64,000 nucleotides of DNA. Origin: Apricaphanius iberus. Taxonomy: Eukaryota; Chordata; Actinopteri; Cyprinodontiformes; Aphaniidae. Shown here piece by piece: positions 24,071 through 36,359 of the stretch. Made by a program: the position numbers and the translations under genes. Position 1 is the stretch's first letter. Each line of letters starts with the position of its first letter. Below the pieces are notes generated by a model, which was not told the DNA's origin, did not search any database, and worked only from the letters and a program-made list of their open reading frames with translations. Location of the stretch: positions 1,812,001 through 1,876,000 of the forward strand of contig JAPXFQ010001133.1 in assembly GCA_028564705.1 (NCBI GenBank), read 5' to 3'.

Positions 24071-26689
24071 TCTGTTTTTGACAGAAAAAAAAAAATCAAG
24101 AAATGAAAATTTGATTGTTTTTATATTTAAAACAGTCAAAATAAACAAACAAAAAACGTACCGCATGATGAATTTAATTTCAATATTTACTTGCTGACAT
24201 CTTCCATTTCTGAACATTACCTCTGATGGAGGGGTACTTGTAACTCAGATAAACCTTGTTTATTAACCTTAGCTATAAAATCTAAAACTTTTATAAGAAT
24301 ATATTTTGGTTTTTTAAAAGCTGTTTTTTGTTACTGGATTGAAGATGTTAGCTAAAATTAGCCATCAATTCCACATTAGCTGGTGTTTGGAGCAGCATAT
24401 AGCATGAGAAAATAAGAAATGAATAGATTTTTTCCAAGACAACATATAAAAAAACTAATGATAAATATCTTTTTTTGCATATAACATGTTGAAAGGTTGA
24501 GCTGGAAGATGTCAGTTTGATTTATATATATATATACACTTTTACTAACACCAACCCTGGGTGCTAACAAAGTTTACTTGAATAGTTATTTTTTTAAAGG
24601 GAAATCTGTATATTGTTACAGGGTTGAACGAGACTGAAGGAGATGATTATATCGAGTAATTTTTTAATGTATATATATATTTTAATTAGGGTAAAGAATA
24701 CAGGCAAATAATTAAATTGCCAAAAAAAAAATCTCGTTATCTGTCTACATGCAAATCTAAATCTCTGAAATAGCCACTTAGGTAAAAAGGGACATGCTTA
24801 TTAGGCTGACCTCTACTCACTAGAAACCCATAAAACCTTTAAAAACATAAATTTAAAAATAGGTTTGTGTATCATAATACAAAGGAACATGGATCTTTCT
24901 ATTTCTTGTTTTAAAATGTATATTGTGATTTACTTAAAATGAAAATCTTGGTGATTAACCCGTCCAAAGTGCACTGAATTCAGAGAATCATCCGACTAGC
25001 AGATTCTGTGACTCTAGGGGGCGCTGTTTCACTAACTCCTCCTAAACAAACGTAGCTCTTCTTAAATACACGAGCTCAAATACGCAATTGACGTAATCCT
25101 CTTACCGTGAACTAACTCCATATTCACTCCTTGCCTGAAAAGTACCAATAAACTCCCTGAACGATACTAAATATTAGTCATATCTGAGCCAGGTCTTTTT
25201 TTTTTTTTGTATGTTTCTATACATTAGAAACATTTTTGTTTATTGAGTATGGAAAGGACAAATAATACACAGATTTTATATTGGTAAATATATTGATTTG
25301 ATGTGAAACCTGCTGCCAGATATTAAATACTACATAAATAACAATATTAGATAATCATTTTTCCAATAAATATTTTAATTCCTATCATTCTGGTATTAAC
25401 CAAATAGGCATTGTTTTAGAGATCCTGACCTAAAACACTGTATTTATTCTAAATTAAACTAGATCTGCTTGGGTTCCAGGCTTTAAAAAGGTGGGAAAAT
25501 CCTAAATATTTTTACTTTTTCAACTTCTCAGAAACTCTTCAGATGTGGAACACACTGCCAGGTCAAAAAGTCGGCTTCTTCCATTTCCACAGGTCAACAA
25601 AAGGTGTTTTTCCTTCATTTGTGGAGGAGGTGCAGCTTTTATTAAGGTGGTCTACCCTTCTTCACGTCTTAATCAACACCAGGAAACCCCGAAAGCTGTA
25701 CAGCTGGAAAAAGAAAAAGATGTCTAATAATAATCTCTCCTTTCCACCGTCTGAGGAAAAATTTGCTTTAGGGAAGTGTAAAAGGTTGGGTGCTAAAAGC
25801 TCTCTCTCATCCCTAATGACACCACTAATGTGTTTGCCATTTATATAGCTAACTTCACTTGTAGGTAGTGTTGCGGTACCATTAAATCCCACCCTTATGT
25901 CCCGACGATTCCCCTTGGCTTCCTCCTGTTTGCTCCACATTCACCCCTCGCCAATGCCACAACCTTCCCCTGCTTCGATAGTTAAAGTTCAAAAGTCTAT
26001 CAGTTGTAAAAAGTCATTGGCAGCTAATGGAGGACTCTGGTCCTGTTGTGCTACGGCAGTGCAAGGTGCCACAGCATCGATCGTGACAGACTTCAGGAAG
26101 GTTGGAGCTTGAAATGTAGAAAGAGGCTCCGAGTTCGCACATAATCAGACACGCAGCGATGTGCTGAATAGTAATGCCGAAATTTGAGGGAATCGATTTG
26201 AGAATAGACAAGGAGAAACCAGAATAAAAAGTTGTCTGTAAGAACAAAGAAATGGAGGTTTTAGAGAGATAACAAGCTAAACTGGTGGTGATACAAAGAA
26301 CAGGTTGAGACGGGTCTGGATGAGAGAAAAGACTCCCTGAATTAGGAGGCGGTGGTTTACAACAGGAAGAGTGAGACAGGGTCATCAGATGAGACAGAGA
26401 GGATGATGAGGAACCGGGAGAAAAGAGTCTGGCTCCTGTTTCCTCACTTTAGGACTGCCTGCAGTCCAGCTCAGCTGTTGATTCCTAGTTAACATTAGCA
26501 GTATTCTCATCAGTGTCAGTATACATCTAAAAGGTGACAACATTACTGGAGTATTTGCTAGTATTTATCCAGGTTATTCTTAGCCAGGCCCGGTGACAAT
26601 GGGTGGGCAGGGGGGGCCAGGACCCTCCTGTTCTGTTGTCAGGCCTCCATACATCTAATAGCTACACCAGAGGTCGCACTAGACATGAT

Positions 26690-26931
26690 TTTTTGTCTGA
26701 AAAGGTCAAAATAGTTTGGTCTATTTTTTTTAAGTTTACCAGGAAAAAACTCAGAGCTAAGGCTTAAAACGGCCATCTGGATTTCTTATTCCTATTTTAG
26801 CTGTAAGAAAGTGGCAAACTATGTTAAAAAAAATCTAAAGGATTTTTGAACTTGTGTATCAATTCAATTCTTAGAATTTTTATAAGAATTGTTTCAGAAT
26901 CAATTTCTAGATTTTTTTCAACCCATCCCTA
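26690..26931 (-). mobile_element. hAT MITE, family B copy 2 (inverted, decayed)
   Basis: The reverse complement of this stretch matches the element at 16844-17189 over its core (TTTACCAGGAAAAAACTCAG and AGCTAAGGCTT). It ends in CCATCCCTA, a hAT-like terminus. The left end is lost. Confidence 0.5.
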
Positions 26932-27025
26932 ATATATATACACACACACACTCACACACACTTTTCCTAACCATCATATATCTATTCCTAGCCCTAAGCC
27001 TAACTAAAACTAAATCTAAATCTAA

Positions 27026-27037
27026 CCCTAACCCTAA
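27026..27037 (+). repeat. two CCCTAA units in a CTAAAT-rich stretch
   Basis: CCCTAACCCTAA is embedded in variant CTAAAT/CCTAAGC words (26.99-27.04 kb). It is telomere-like, but only two exact units. Confidence 0.5.
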
Positions 27038-27140
27038 AAAAGGATTCCACCGTATTAGAACTGGGCTAACACACTCCATTGGGCCTAAGGTTAGTGAATA
27101 CCCCAAAACCACTCATTATAAGACTAGTAATACATGACCA

Positions 27141-28302
27141 CACACACTGGCCACTTTATTGGGGACACCTTGCTAGTACCGGGTATGACCCCCTTTTACC
27201 TTCAGATCTGCCTTAATCCTTCATGGCATAGATTCCACAAGGTACTGGAAACATGCCTCAGAGATTTTGGTCCATATTAACATGATAGCATGATCCAGTA
27301 GCTTCTGATTTGTCGGCTGCACATCCATGATGAGAATCTCCCATTCCACCACATCCCAAAGCTGCTCTATTATGGAGGCCGTCTGAGTACAGAGAACTCA
27401 TCATGGTCAAGAAACAAATCTGAGATGATTGGAGCTTTATGACATGGAGCATTATCCTGCTGGAAGTAGCCATCAGAAGATGGGATGGACATGGTCAGCA
27501 ACAATACTCAGGTTGGCTGTGGTGTTGGAACCATGATCAGTTGGTACTAAGGGGCCCAAAGTGTGCCAAGAAAATGTCTCCCACACCATGACACCACCAC
27601 CACCAGCAGCCTGAACCATTGATTCAAGGCAGGATGTATCCATGATTTCATGATGGTGACACCAAATTCTAACCCTACCATCAGAATGTTGCAGCAGAAA
27701 TCCAGACTCATCAGACCAGGAAACATTTTTCCATCTTCTATTGTCCAATGTTGGTGAGCCTGTGTGAATTATAGCCTCAGTTTCCTGTTCTTAGCTGACA
27801 GGAGTGGCACTTGCTGTGGTCATCTGCTGCTGTAGCCAATCTGCCTCCAGGTTCCACGTGTTGTGCATTCATAGATGATCTTCTGCATACACTGGTTGTA
27901 ACCAGTGGTTATCTGAGTTACTGTTGCCTTTCTATCAGCTCCAACCCGTCTGCCCATTCTCTCTGACCTGTGGCATCAACAAAGCATTTTCGCCCACAGA
28001 ACTGCCGCCCACTGGGTATTTTTAACTTTTTTGGACCATTCTCTGTAAACCCTAGAGATGGTGGTGGATGAAAATCCCAGTAGATCAGCAGTTTCTTAAA
28101 TACTCAGACCAACAACCATGTCACATTCAGAGTCACCTAAATCACCATGCTTCCCCGTTCTGATGCTCAGTTTGAACTGCAGCAGATCGACTTGACCATG
28201 TCTACATGCCTACATGCTTTGATTTGCCGCTGTGTGGTTGTTTGATTAGAAAGTTGCGTTAACAAGCAGTTGGATGTGCCTAATAAACTGACCAGTGAGT
28301 GT
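27141..28302 (-). mobile_element. Tc1/mariner transposon, inactive
   Basis: The ends CACACACTGGCCACTTTATT and, reverse complemented from the right, CACTCACTGGTCAGTTTATT are terminal inverted repeats of about 28 bp. The right flank is TATATA, fitting TA insertion. The minus strand holds a broken Tc1 transposase. A clear piece at 27473-27748 reads WSDESGFLLQHSDGRVRIW, then GGGVMVWETFSWHTLGPLVP, the middle of the DDE catalytic domain. The helix-turn-helix N-terminus lies near 28.0-28.1 kb. Stops, frameshifts and short deletions (one near 27.48 kb) break the gene. Confidence 0.85.
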
Positions 28303-28978
28303 ATATATAAAACAGCAGCCTCCACAGTAAAAGCCTTCTGTTTCTGTAGCGCTTCAGCTTATCTTCATCCTTTTGGTCTATAACGGTGATACCTGGGCAA
28401 TCAGGTTTGATTTAATTTTATTTTTAATAGTCTTCTTTTTACAGGCTGCCTTTAAAAAGTTATATGGAGACGTTTAAACCCAACTAAGTCAATACATTTT
28501 AGCAATGAACAATCCCAATCTTTGGGAAGATACATAATCTCTAAATCCAAAGTCTGAATCAAGCATTTGAATGCAAAAACATATATATCTTTTAAAGGAT
28601 TTACCAACAAATAGTTAGGAAATTGTTGGTTTCAGTCTTAAAATCTGTTCATAACCCACTGCTTGCACATTTTATAGGAGAACAAAAACTATCAACATGG
28701 TTACTGCAGATGCTTGATGTTCTTTTTGAAATTGTGAAAATTATAAGATTTAGTAAATAATAGTGTGTCACTGTAATTTGAAAAATCTGGGGATGATGTC
28801 AATTTACTAACTTGACACCAAGTTTGGTGCAAAGATACCAACAATTTCTACGTCACACCACCCTGTTGTTAATGAGCATGCAGACAACGGGGTTAACAGG
28901 AACTTTAACGAGTTCTGGCAGAACCTGACGATGGTCTCCCTGGCCCCCGCATCCCAAATGTACCTGGAGATCGCTTAC

Positions 28979-29023
28979 CTGTCCATCATCCCGACACAGT
29001 CTTGGAGTCTTGGCCCGATGCAC
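28979..29023 (-). CDS. erbb4: erbb4 alternative juxtamembrane exon, JM-b type
   Basis: This 45-nt mini-exon has a strong acceptor (GGTTTCTCTGCCCTGCAG) and donor GACAG|GTAAGC. It reads C-I-G-P-R-L-Q-D-C-V-G-M-M-D, and the split arginine codon joins directly to TPLIAAG of the transmembrane exon. Human ErbB4 JM-b reads CIGSSIEDCIGLMD; the exon length of 45 nt and both phases are the same. In mammals the JM-b isoform lacks the site cut by the ADAM17/TACE sheddase, so the receptor stays at the membrane, whereas JM-a is shed and then cut by gamma-secretase. The fish residues PRLQ replace SSIE. The match (C-I-G-x4-D-C-x-G-x-M-D) in the correct phase and place makes the call firm despite the short length. 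Confidence 0.88.
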
Positions 29024-29389
29024 CTGCAGGGCAGAGAAACCAGACAGAGCGTCTATTAAATCAGGGTCAGGTTATGAGCAGAGATGGTGTTGTCTTTCTT
29101 CCCCGTCAGTCAGTTGTCTGCGGGCGGAAAATGGAAGCAGGGCTGACCACTTGTCTAGGTGTCAGGGAAGAGGAGTCTCGGCCAGAGGGCTCTGCTTCTC
29201 TTTTATCTGATATTTGAAACAGTTTGTGGTCGTAGATAACCAGCCAGCTTTCAGCAAAGCTACATGCAAGTAAATATCCCCTAAAATCCCCTAACTCTAA
29301 CCATTTAGACCATTCAGAAAGAAAGGGTCATTAAAGCATTGACATAATTCCATTTGAGCTCATTTTGGTTTATTACCTAATTACTGAAT

Positions 29390-30530
29390 GGACAGAGATA
29401 CAGTTAAACATGCTAACATGCTATCTGCGACATTTAAGCTAACATTAGCATATAAGCTCCTTTTTGCCAGCATTTGCTTTTTAAGGTAGATTTTAACATA
29501 CTGCATGGATCGAGTTATTGTTAACCAATATATTCGTTTTTCCTAACACGCTTAAAGCAGTGTTTTATCTAACTATAGCAATATAGCTAATTTAACCTAA
29601 CATTGAAGTTTTAGCTAATTAACTTCACAACTGAATTAGATTGAGTTACTTTTAACCAATATGTTAGTGTTTGCCAACATGCTATTCTGAGCATTTAAGC
29701 TAAAATTAACATTTAACATCACATTAGCATTTAATCTTATTTTAACTAACATTTGCACTGTAGGAAGATTTTAACATACTGAATTAATTGAGCTAATGTT
29801 AACAAACATGTTAGTGTTTGCTACCACTATCATGTAAGCTGACATCAGCATTTCAGTTTATATTAGCATATTTCCATTCAACAGCTAAAGTTAACATACT
29901 GAATGGCTCATGTTAATGTTAACTGCCACAGTAGTATTCACCAACATGTTACTAGCATTTCAACTAGCATTTCAGCTAATTTTAGCTTACATCCTAGGAA
30001 GAATATAACATACTTAAATGACAGAGTAAACATTAACCAACATATTAGTATTCGCAAAAGTGCTACTACTAGCATTTAAACTAAGTAGTATTTCAGGTAA
30101 CAAGGATTTAAACTGATTTTGAGTTAACATCTAAAATTACCTAAGTAATGAGTCTATGCTAATGTATACTGCCATGTTAGTGTGCCAGAATGCTATCGCT
30201 AGTATAGTAGCTAACATTAGCATTTCAGCTAAGTTTAGCTAACAGTTTCTTTTTAGCTCATTTTCAATATTACGAATAGATTCTATTATTGTTAACCAAC
30301 ATGTTTGTGTTTGCCAACATGCAACCACTAGCCTTTAAGCTAACGCTAGCATTTTAGCGAATTTTTGGTAATATTGATGTTATAGCTTATTTTTATTTCA
30401 CTGTATGGATTCAGTTATATTTTTACACAATATGCTAGTGTTTCTAAAACTTTTCAACTAGCCTTTTAGTTAACATTTGGAGTTTAATTTTAAGTTTTTA
30501 TTTTAAGTAATCTTGACAGTTTGTTTATTA
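29390..30530. repeat. degenerate GCTAACATTAGCAT repeat field
   Basis: About 1.1 kb in which variants of GCTAACATTAGCATTT, TTAACCAACATGTTAGTGTT and GCCAACATGCTA alternate. The arrangement suggests a diverged tandem array with a unit of roughly 100-130 bp containing several inverted TTAGC/GCTAA words. The exact period cannot be fixed by eye. Confidence 0.6.
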
Positions 30531-32819
30531 CACTACAGGAAGTCTTTTACAGTTGACTTGAAATACTTAAGCTATTATCAGCAAATAAATTCAGCTTAAT
30601 TTTTGCAGGAAATGCAACTTTTCTAGTTCTGTTTTTCCAGAAACTGGGACTGAGGTTGAAGGATACTAGGTGTGAGGTCATTTTCAAGGTGCAGACTCAG
30701 TGTCAAGTTGGTGTAGGTGGCGTGAAGATTAATATGTTCTGGTGTGACACGGTTTACTGCTGGGCCTTCCGGCCAGTACATTCCTCCAACAGCGGCTTTA
30801 TTTAGCTGCTTTAACATCACACTTTATGAAATAGTAATAATAATAATAATAAAACACAGAATCAACAGATCTAGCATTCCACACAAAGCAGGAAAGTATT
30901 TTTAGTTTTTAATAAACATCAAAAGCTCTAAATCACAGTTTTATATTACTGAGTGACTCCGCATGGTGAGAAAAGATAAAGCCACTGTCACCTTCAGTCC
31001 TTCAGGTAACTACCCAGTTTACAGCTCAGTGGAGACATAAAGTCAGCTTTTTAGGCATTGCTTTGACTTGTTCCAAACATCTCTGATGGGATAAATGTGC
31101 TTTCTTTCATGGGGAAAAGTGTATGAAAACTGTATGTTACTGTATGCAAGTATTTAATGTTTTCATGTGAAAATGTCATACTAGTATAGATTCAAATGTG
31201 CAGAGATCAGTCCAATTTACAAATTGTCTTAAATATAAAATTTGTAAATATGGAACATAGGTTGACCTGATATTTTAGACAAAGTATGATCAAACACTTT
31301 CTGAATTACATGAGCAGTGAAATAACTCTTTACCTTAGAGCCCTTAAGATGCTTCAAATCAGATTCCAACCTCAATATAACAATATTTTGCTTATCAATA
31401 TTCCCATGATACCTTATTTTTCTTTTCCTACCAGAATTTCAAAGTGGTACGAGCTGCTTTAATGCCTATATACATGAGTGTTGCCTAATAGCCCAGGCTT
31501 TTTTGTCAACTCTGACATCAGGAAAATGACATTATTACAAATTGAACAGCAACAGGAGGGCGCTTATTGACACTGACTTCACTTTGATGAGAAATATCAT
31601 TTTGTTTCTTGCCAGGATGTTTTACAACCCTACTGCAGATTCCCAGGTGACCTATCACTGTTTGAGCTGACCGTTGGACACCAGCGGTACCATCACTGAA
31701 GCCATCTGTCAACCTTTCTGAAAATGGAAGCTCCTGGCAAACTGAATCACTAACAAAAACAGACAAGCTTTCTGACTTTTCCAACTGTGATGCAATAAAT
31801 GTTAAATCTGCAGTTAATTCCAGCTTTTTTGACTTGAAAAGACCCTAAAGATGGATTGCATATGGTATTTCCAAAAAGAATCCATACTAATCCGAAGAAA
31901 TAAGGAATACAAAAGTGAATACAAAGTTCATATTGATAAAGTAAATGAAGGATTATTTTTGAATGAAGTTTGCAGGGTACATATTTCCTGTCAATAACAG
32001 CAACCTCTACCGCTGGAGTTCAGATGAAAGGTATTTCAGTGGAAAGTGATGGGAACAGCAGGTAAGCAGGAAGTGATTAGGGCGCACTCGTCACTGTTCA
32101 TTAAATCTGGATTCGTGTGTTGTAGCTTTGGAGCAGCAGGGTAGACACAGGAGAAGATTTCCTGAATGACTGTGTTAGAGCACACAAAACACAACAAATT
32201 GGCCAGAAAATGAGGAGAGCTAGCTTAGTTTGGAATTAAGCTGGTGACAACTGAGACTCTGTCAGAGGTGCCTTGTTGTCAAATAAACAGCCCCAATTAG
32301 CTAATTAGCTACAAATCATCAAGTTTTGAAGCTCTCTTCCTTAATTACTGAAAAACAAAACATCTCAAATCTGACTTTTTAATAATCTAATAAGAACAAT
32401 CTTTTGATTTTGCATAATTAATTTAAAGTTTTCTAATCGTAATTGTATTCATATTTACAACAGAAGATAACCCGACCTACCTTGTGCAACATAATGTAAA
32501 GCCCTGTTTCCTTTTATTTTCATGCCAAGTAAGGTTTATGTCAAAAGCATGTATTTTATTATCTTTATATAAAATAAAGTATAACTTTTAGACTTTTCCC
32601 AGGTTCAGAGCCCAAAGCACAATAGTCTAGTATGTCAAGCACAACCTTACAACAAACACTTGAAAGGAACAAAAAAATGAAGCTAGCATGTTGCACCATA
32701 AATGGTTAGCTTTTCTAATAAGAAGAATAAGAGTACAACTTTTATACTAAAGATTGTATATTTACAAAAACAAGGGATCAATTTCATCTTTGAGTAAATG
32801 AACTGCGAAGCAAATCTAG

Positions 32820-32987
32820 CATAGCATGAAGCTAACATAGAATAGCACCAAGCTAACATAGAATAGCACCAAGTTAACACAGAATAGCACCAAGCTAAAA
32901 TAGAATAGCACCAAGCTAACATAGAGTAGCACCAAGCTAAGATAGAATATTGCCAAGCTAACAGAGCAAAGCACCAAGCTATTAGCA
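32820..32987. repeat. 21-bp minisatellite, about 8 units
   Basis: Direct repeats of CAAGCTAACATAGAATAGCAC (21 bp) with single-base variants. Because 21 is a multiple of 3, a minus-strand frame stays open and reads WCYSMLA/WCYSILA repeats. That frame is a by-product. Confidence 0.9.
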
Positions 32988-33478
32988 CCAAACAAAAAAC
33001 AAATAATAGAATATTATGAAGTCAAATTACTAAACTAAATAATCATTAGGGCTCGTCATACAGAGAGCTAAAACATGAACATGACAAAATGAGGCTTTCA
33101 TATAAAAAGAAGAAATACCACATCACCAAAACGGCAACAGGGGAAAGACATATTTATACAGAATACAACTACTTATAATTGAAAAATCTGAATGCTGTTG
33201 TTCATCTGAACAGTTTACAATTCACAAAACTGACCATACAGACCAGCAGTCATTTTAAATTTTATGGACAGAGTTTAAGAAACTAAATCAGTAAAAAATC
33301 TTTTTTTTTTTATCAAACGCTATCCAGTAACCTACCTACCTAACCTCCAGCACCTTGGAGATTTGGAGGCTTTGGAGCTCACAGAGTGTTGCATGTTACC
33401 CACTGATCCAGGAGGAGCGCTTATTATTCCAGTCTGAAGTGTGCGACCAGATCGGATTCAGCCTCATTTACGAAAAAG

Positions 33479-33514
33479 CTGCACTGTTCACATCCAAGGA
33501 TGTGAACAGTGCAG
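33479..33514. repeat. perfect 17-bp inverted repeat with 2-base loop
   Basis: CTGCACTGTTCACATCC, then AA, then its exact reverse complement GGATGTGAACAGTGCAG. There is no similar element nearby. Confidence 0.95.
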
Positions 33515-33699
33515 ATTTCTTTGAAAATCTGTTTCTTTTTAGCTATGTTGGTTTGTCTCTACGTCTGCTTTGAGTTAGTTGTTTACACAATGAAATTAAA
33601 AAGAAAGCAACAAATATGATTATTAATAGATGAATAATTAGTTTTGGCCATGAATCATTTTCTAATCCTTTTAACTTGTCAACAAAAATGATGCCAGTC

Positions 33700-33823
33700 T
33701 CCATCTGCATCAATCATTGGTGTTGTGGTGCAGAAGGTACCAATCTTATATGGTGGTAAAGGGCCGTACAGAATCAGTCCAAGGGCCGTAAATGGCCCCC
33801 GGGCCGCACATTGGACGTCCCTG
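33700..33823. mobile_element. hAT terminal fragment (CAGGGACGTCCAATGTG end)
   Basis: The reverse complement starts CAGGGACGTCCAATGTGCGG, then CCCGGGGGCCATTTACGGCC. This is typical of the ends of vertebrate hAT elements with a CAGGGxxGTCCAA start. Only this end was recognised. Confidence 0.5.
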
Positions 33824-34550
33824 ACTTAGAGGCTATATGGATATTCAATAACTATTCCCAAAACTTGGTAAAACAAGTTAATTAAATGTACACAATATGA
33901 TAAAGATCAGAAAAAATGTGAAAAAAAAATCCAAATTTAAGATATAATTGAATTGATGAATCATTTGGTAATGATTCAGTAAAACTTTGACCTAGACCTC
34001 CTAGAACTCTTACAGTCACGTTTTAATCTGTTCCAGTTTAAGATATTGTATTTTTGGAAGTATTTTTGAAGAAAAATGTTTTTGATTTGTTTTTTTCTTA
34101 ATGGGGTAACTTTAATGAATACAAATATGTATGCCCATTCCCATAAAAAATACCTGTGGTCATGGATATTAGGAAGATTTTGATACATGGTCATGGATTT
34201 CGACATTTCTTTCCAAGAGAAGCACAAGGTTAGTGTGAAACACCAAAATGTATCTATTGGGTAGTTTTGGAGACAATAAATGTGGTTTGAACCAACAAAT
34301 GCAGCCTTTCTCCACAACCACCCTAGCTTCATATTTCCCCTCCTCCGACTGTTTGCCTGCAACCACCGCTTTTACTAATAATTGATCGGTTTTGCCCCTC
34401 AAGGGTAAATGCAGTTCCCTTTTTTAACATCTTGAAAGGTTGGGTCAACATCTTGGGGAGTACAGCAGCAGCTAGCAGTTAAACAGAAAAAAGAAATAGA
34501 TGAATCTTCAGAGATATGAGAGCAGTCTTCGTGGACGGTTCTTCTCTTAC

Positions 34551-34705
34551 CCCTGGGTGCAGTTGGCGTGGCAGGGATGACACTCGTTGTTGGCCTTGGC
34601 GTATTTGAAAATGAAGCTGTTGGCGCCCTGCAACCCGTCGGGGCATTTCTCCACGCAGTTGGGCCCGTCTTTGAAGTGAAGACATTTCACACACTGGTCT
34701 GGGCC
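34551..34705 (-). CDS. erbb4: erbb4 exon (human exon 15 equivalent): C-terminal domain IV
   Basis: This 155-nt coding exon has acceptor AAACTCCAG and donor CCCAGGG|GTAAGA. It encodes [40 protein letters not shown] and [11 protein letters not shown]. It closes extracellular domain [17 protein letters not shown] corresponds to the loop that in unliganded ErbB receptors contacts the dimerisation arm (tether). NCT is a sequon. The last two bases GG are completed by G of the juxtamembrane exon, giving glycine then cysteine. In mammals this is where JM-a and JM-b transcripts diverge. Confidence 0.95.
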
Positions 34706-36359
34706 CTGGAGTTTAAAAGAAGAAACAGATGAGAAGATGAGTCACAACGAGGAGGCGGAGGAGGAGGAGGCGGCGGACAAGGGGCGAACGAAAAGCAAAG
34801 AGGTGGAGGAATGCAGTAAAAGTGGGCCATTTGAACAGAGACAAGCCAAGCTGAGAAAAACGATACATGAAGAGGTAATGCAGAGACAGTAGAGAATGGA
34901 AAATAGAATGAGACATGAACGAAGAGAACAAAACTGAGCAAAATCAAATTCAAAACCCAGCAAATCGTGTCAGTTTTGCTCACTTCCTATCGCAGCTAAT
35001 TTAGTCCGGCAGAACCCGCACGAATCCCATCTGGCGGTTTATAGCGCGAGGAGCAAAATTACAGGGAGTGTATTCTGCAGCAGCCCTGCTGAAATTACCA
35101 AAATGCATGAGAAATCAGGTCATGTCAAAAGCAGTGCGCGGTGAATGTGATGGAGGAGATGACAAACGGTAACGGCGCAGAAAGCTCAGCTGCGGCCGCG
35201 TCATGAATAAGTGAGATGGGAAGCGAAGTGTGAGCAGGGAGGAGAGTGAGAAAACAAAGCTGACTGTACTCTTTGTGTGTTTATGCCTCGGAATGAGAGA
35301 AGGACCAGAAACCGAGCTTACAATTCTGCGGAGACGGTGGGGTTTGTATGCGTATGCTTGAGCCGTAGCCTGGAAGAAGTTCAGGGAGTTTTGGCGCCAC
35401 GCTCTGCTGCTAATGACTACCACAGTGACCTGATGGACAGCCTCTCCCGCTCTGACGAACCCGGCCACACGCCATCAATAAACATCATTCTCACACTGCA
35501 TGTTGGTGTGAGCGCGGATGAATACAGATATCTCACTGCAGTCTTGTACACATGTATGTTTGAGCGGCTGTGGATGATTGCCTCTGGTGTTATTTACTAC
35601 TCAGCTGTGAGCAGCATCTCAAAGTCAGCAGCATGTGTGCATCATTGAGGAGTCGCTTTCGTTTCCATCGCTTGTTCCTTTTCTCAGGGGGCAGCCAGGA
35701 AAGGTTAGCCACACAATCACTTCATTCACCACGATCACCCATGCAGGACATTAGATTCAACTCTTCGTAATGCAACTTTGCAAATATGAAACGTGGTTTT
35801 CTATGTATAAACATATGAAGTTTGCAATTGGAGCACTGTCGACAATACGTTGCATTGCTTCTTCTAAAAGCTTGGGGAACTGATGAGAATAGAGGAGGAA
35901 AATGTTCAATATCCTCATTGTCTTTGCAACTTAGGCAGGCTAGTTTGGCAGATACGTTCAAACAAAGTCTGAATTTATTGATAAACATGTCAAAATACAT
36001 TATTATTAAGGTAAAACGACTGATTCACTACAGCTTATTGGAATCATCCAACGACTCAGTCTAGAAGCCAATGGCTAAAAGATTGACAATTGTCACTTAC
36101 TGGGTTGGGCTATTAGCTATTAGCTAAAATGAAGCCTGACTTGCGGTCAGGTGACCTGGGTTTGAGCGTGTTCTTCACATGGGATCACATGGTAAACCAC
36201 ATGTGTAGCACACATTGATTGCACATTTTGAGCATGAAACATGTGTCACGTGTTTTTTCCACATTTGGAACATAATGGACATGTAAAATAAAGGGGAAAA
36301 ACTGTGTGAAACATAAGACAGTACATGTGAAACATACAGAAGACACATGTGGATTTAAT

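Larger units (their letters stand above)
22869..28978 (-). other. erbb4: erbb4 intron between the JM-b exon and the transmembrane exon
   Basis: Holds a near full-length but decayed Tc1 element (27.14-28.30 kb), a degenerate hAT copy (26.69-26.93 kb), CA-rich and CCCTAA-like short repeats near 26.94-27.04 kb, and a Tc1-like scrap at 23.9-24.07 kb. A scan of the complementary strand for a JM-a exon (CNGPT..HDC.YYPW) found none. Confidence 0.75.
29024..34550 (-). other. erbb4: erbb4 intron between exon 15 and the JM-b exon
   Basis: AT-rich intron with a 1.1-kb GCTAACATTAGC-like degenerate repeat field (29.39-30.53 kb), a 21-bp minisatellite (32.82-32.99 kb), a perfect hairpin (33.48-33.51 kb) and a hAT terminus (33.70-33.82 kb). 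No JM-a exon was recognised here. Confidence 0.75.

Noticed and set aside
27026..27037. Interstitial telomere
   Set aside because: There are only two exact CCCTAA units inside a degenerate CTAAAT stretch; too little to claim a fusion or telomere relic.
30623..30820. Possible JM-a exon because the minus strand reads MYWPEGP
   Set aside because: It lacks CNGPT, HDC and the flanking splice phases of JM-a. YW-P is a weak chance resemblance.
32683..32991. 102-codon frame with WCYSMLAWCYSILA repeats
   Set aside because: It is a by-product of the 21-bp minisatellite.
34479..34694. 71-codon minus-strand frame over erbb4 exon 15
   Set aside because: It is a shifted frame over the real exon. The true frame gives the cysteine-rich ErbB4 sequence with matching splice sites.
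35277..35648. 123-codon plus-strand frame in the intron between exons 14 and 15
   Set aside because: No domain, no codon pattern and no splice or promoter support. An overlapping frame on the opposite strand is equally long.
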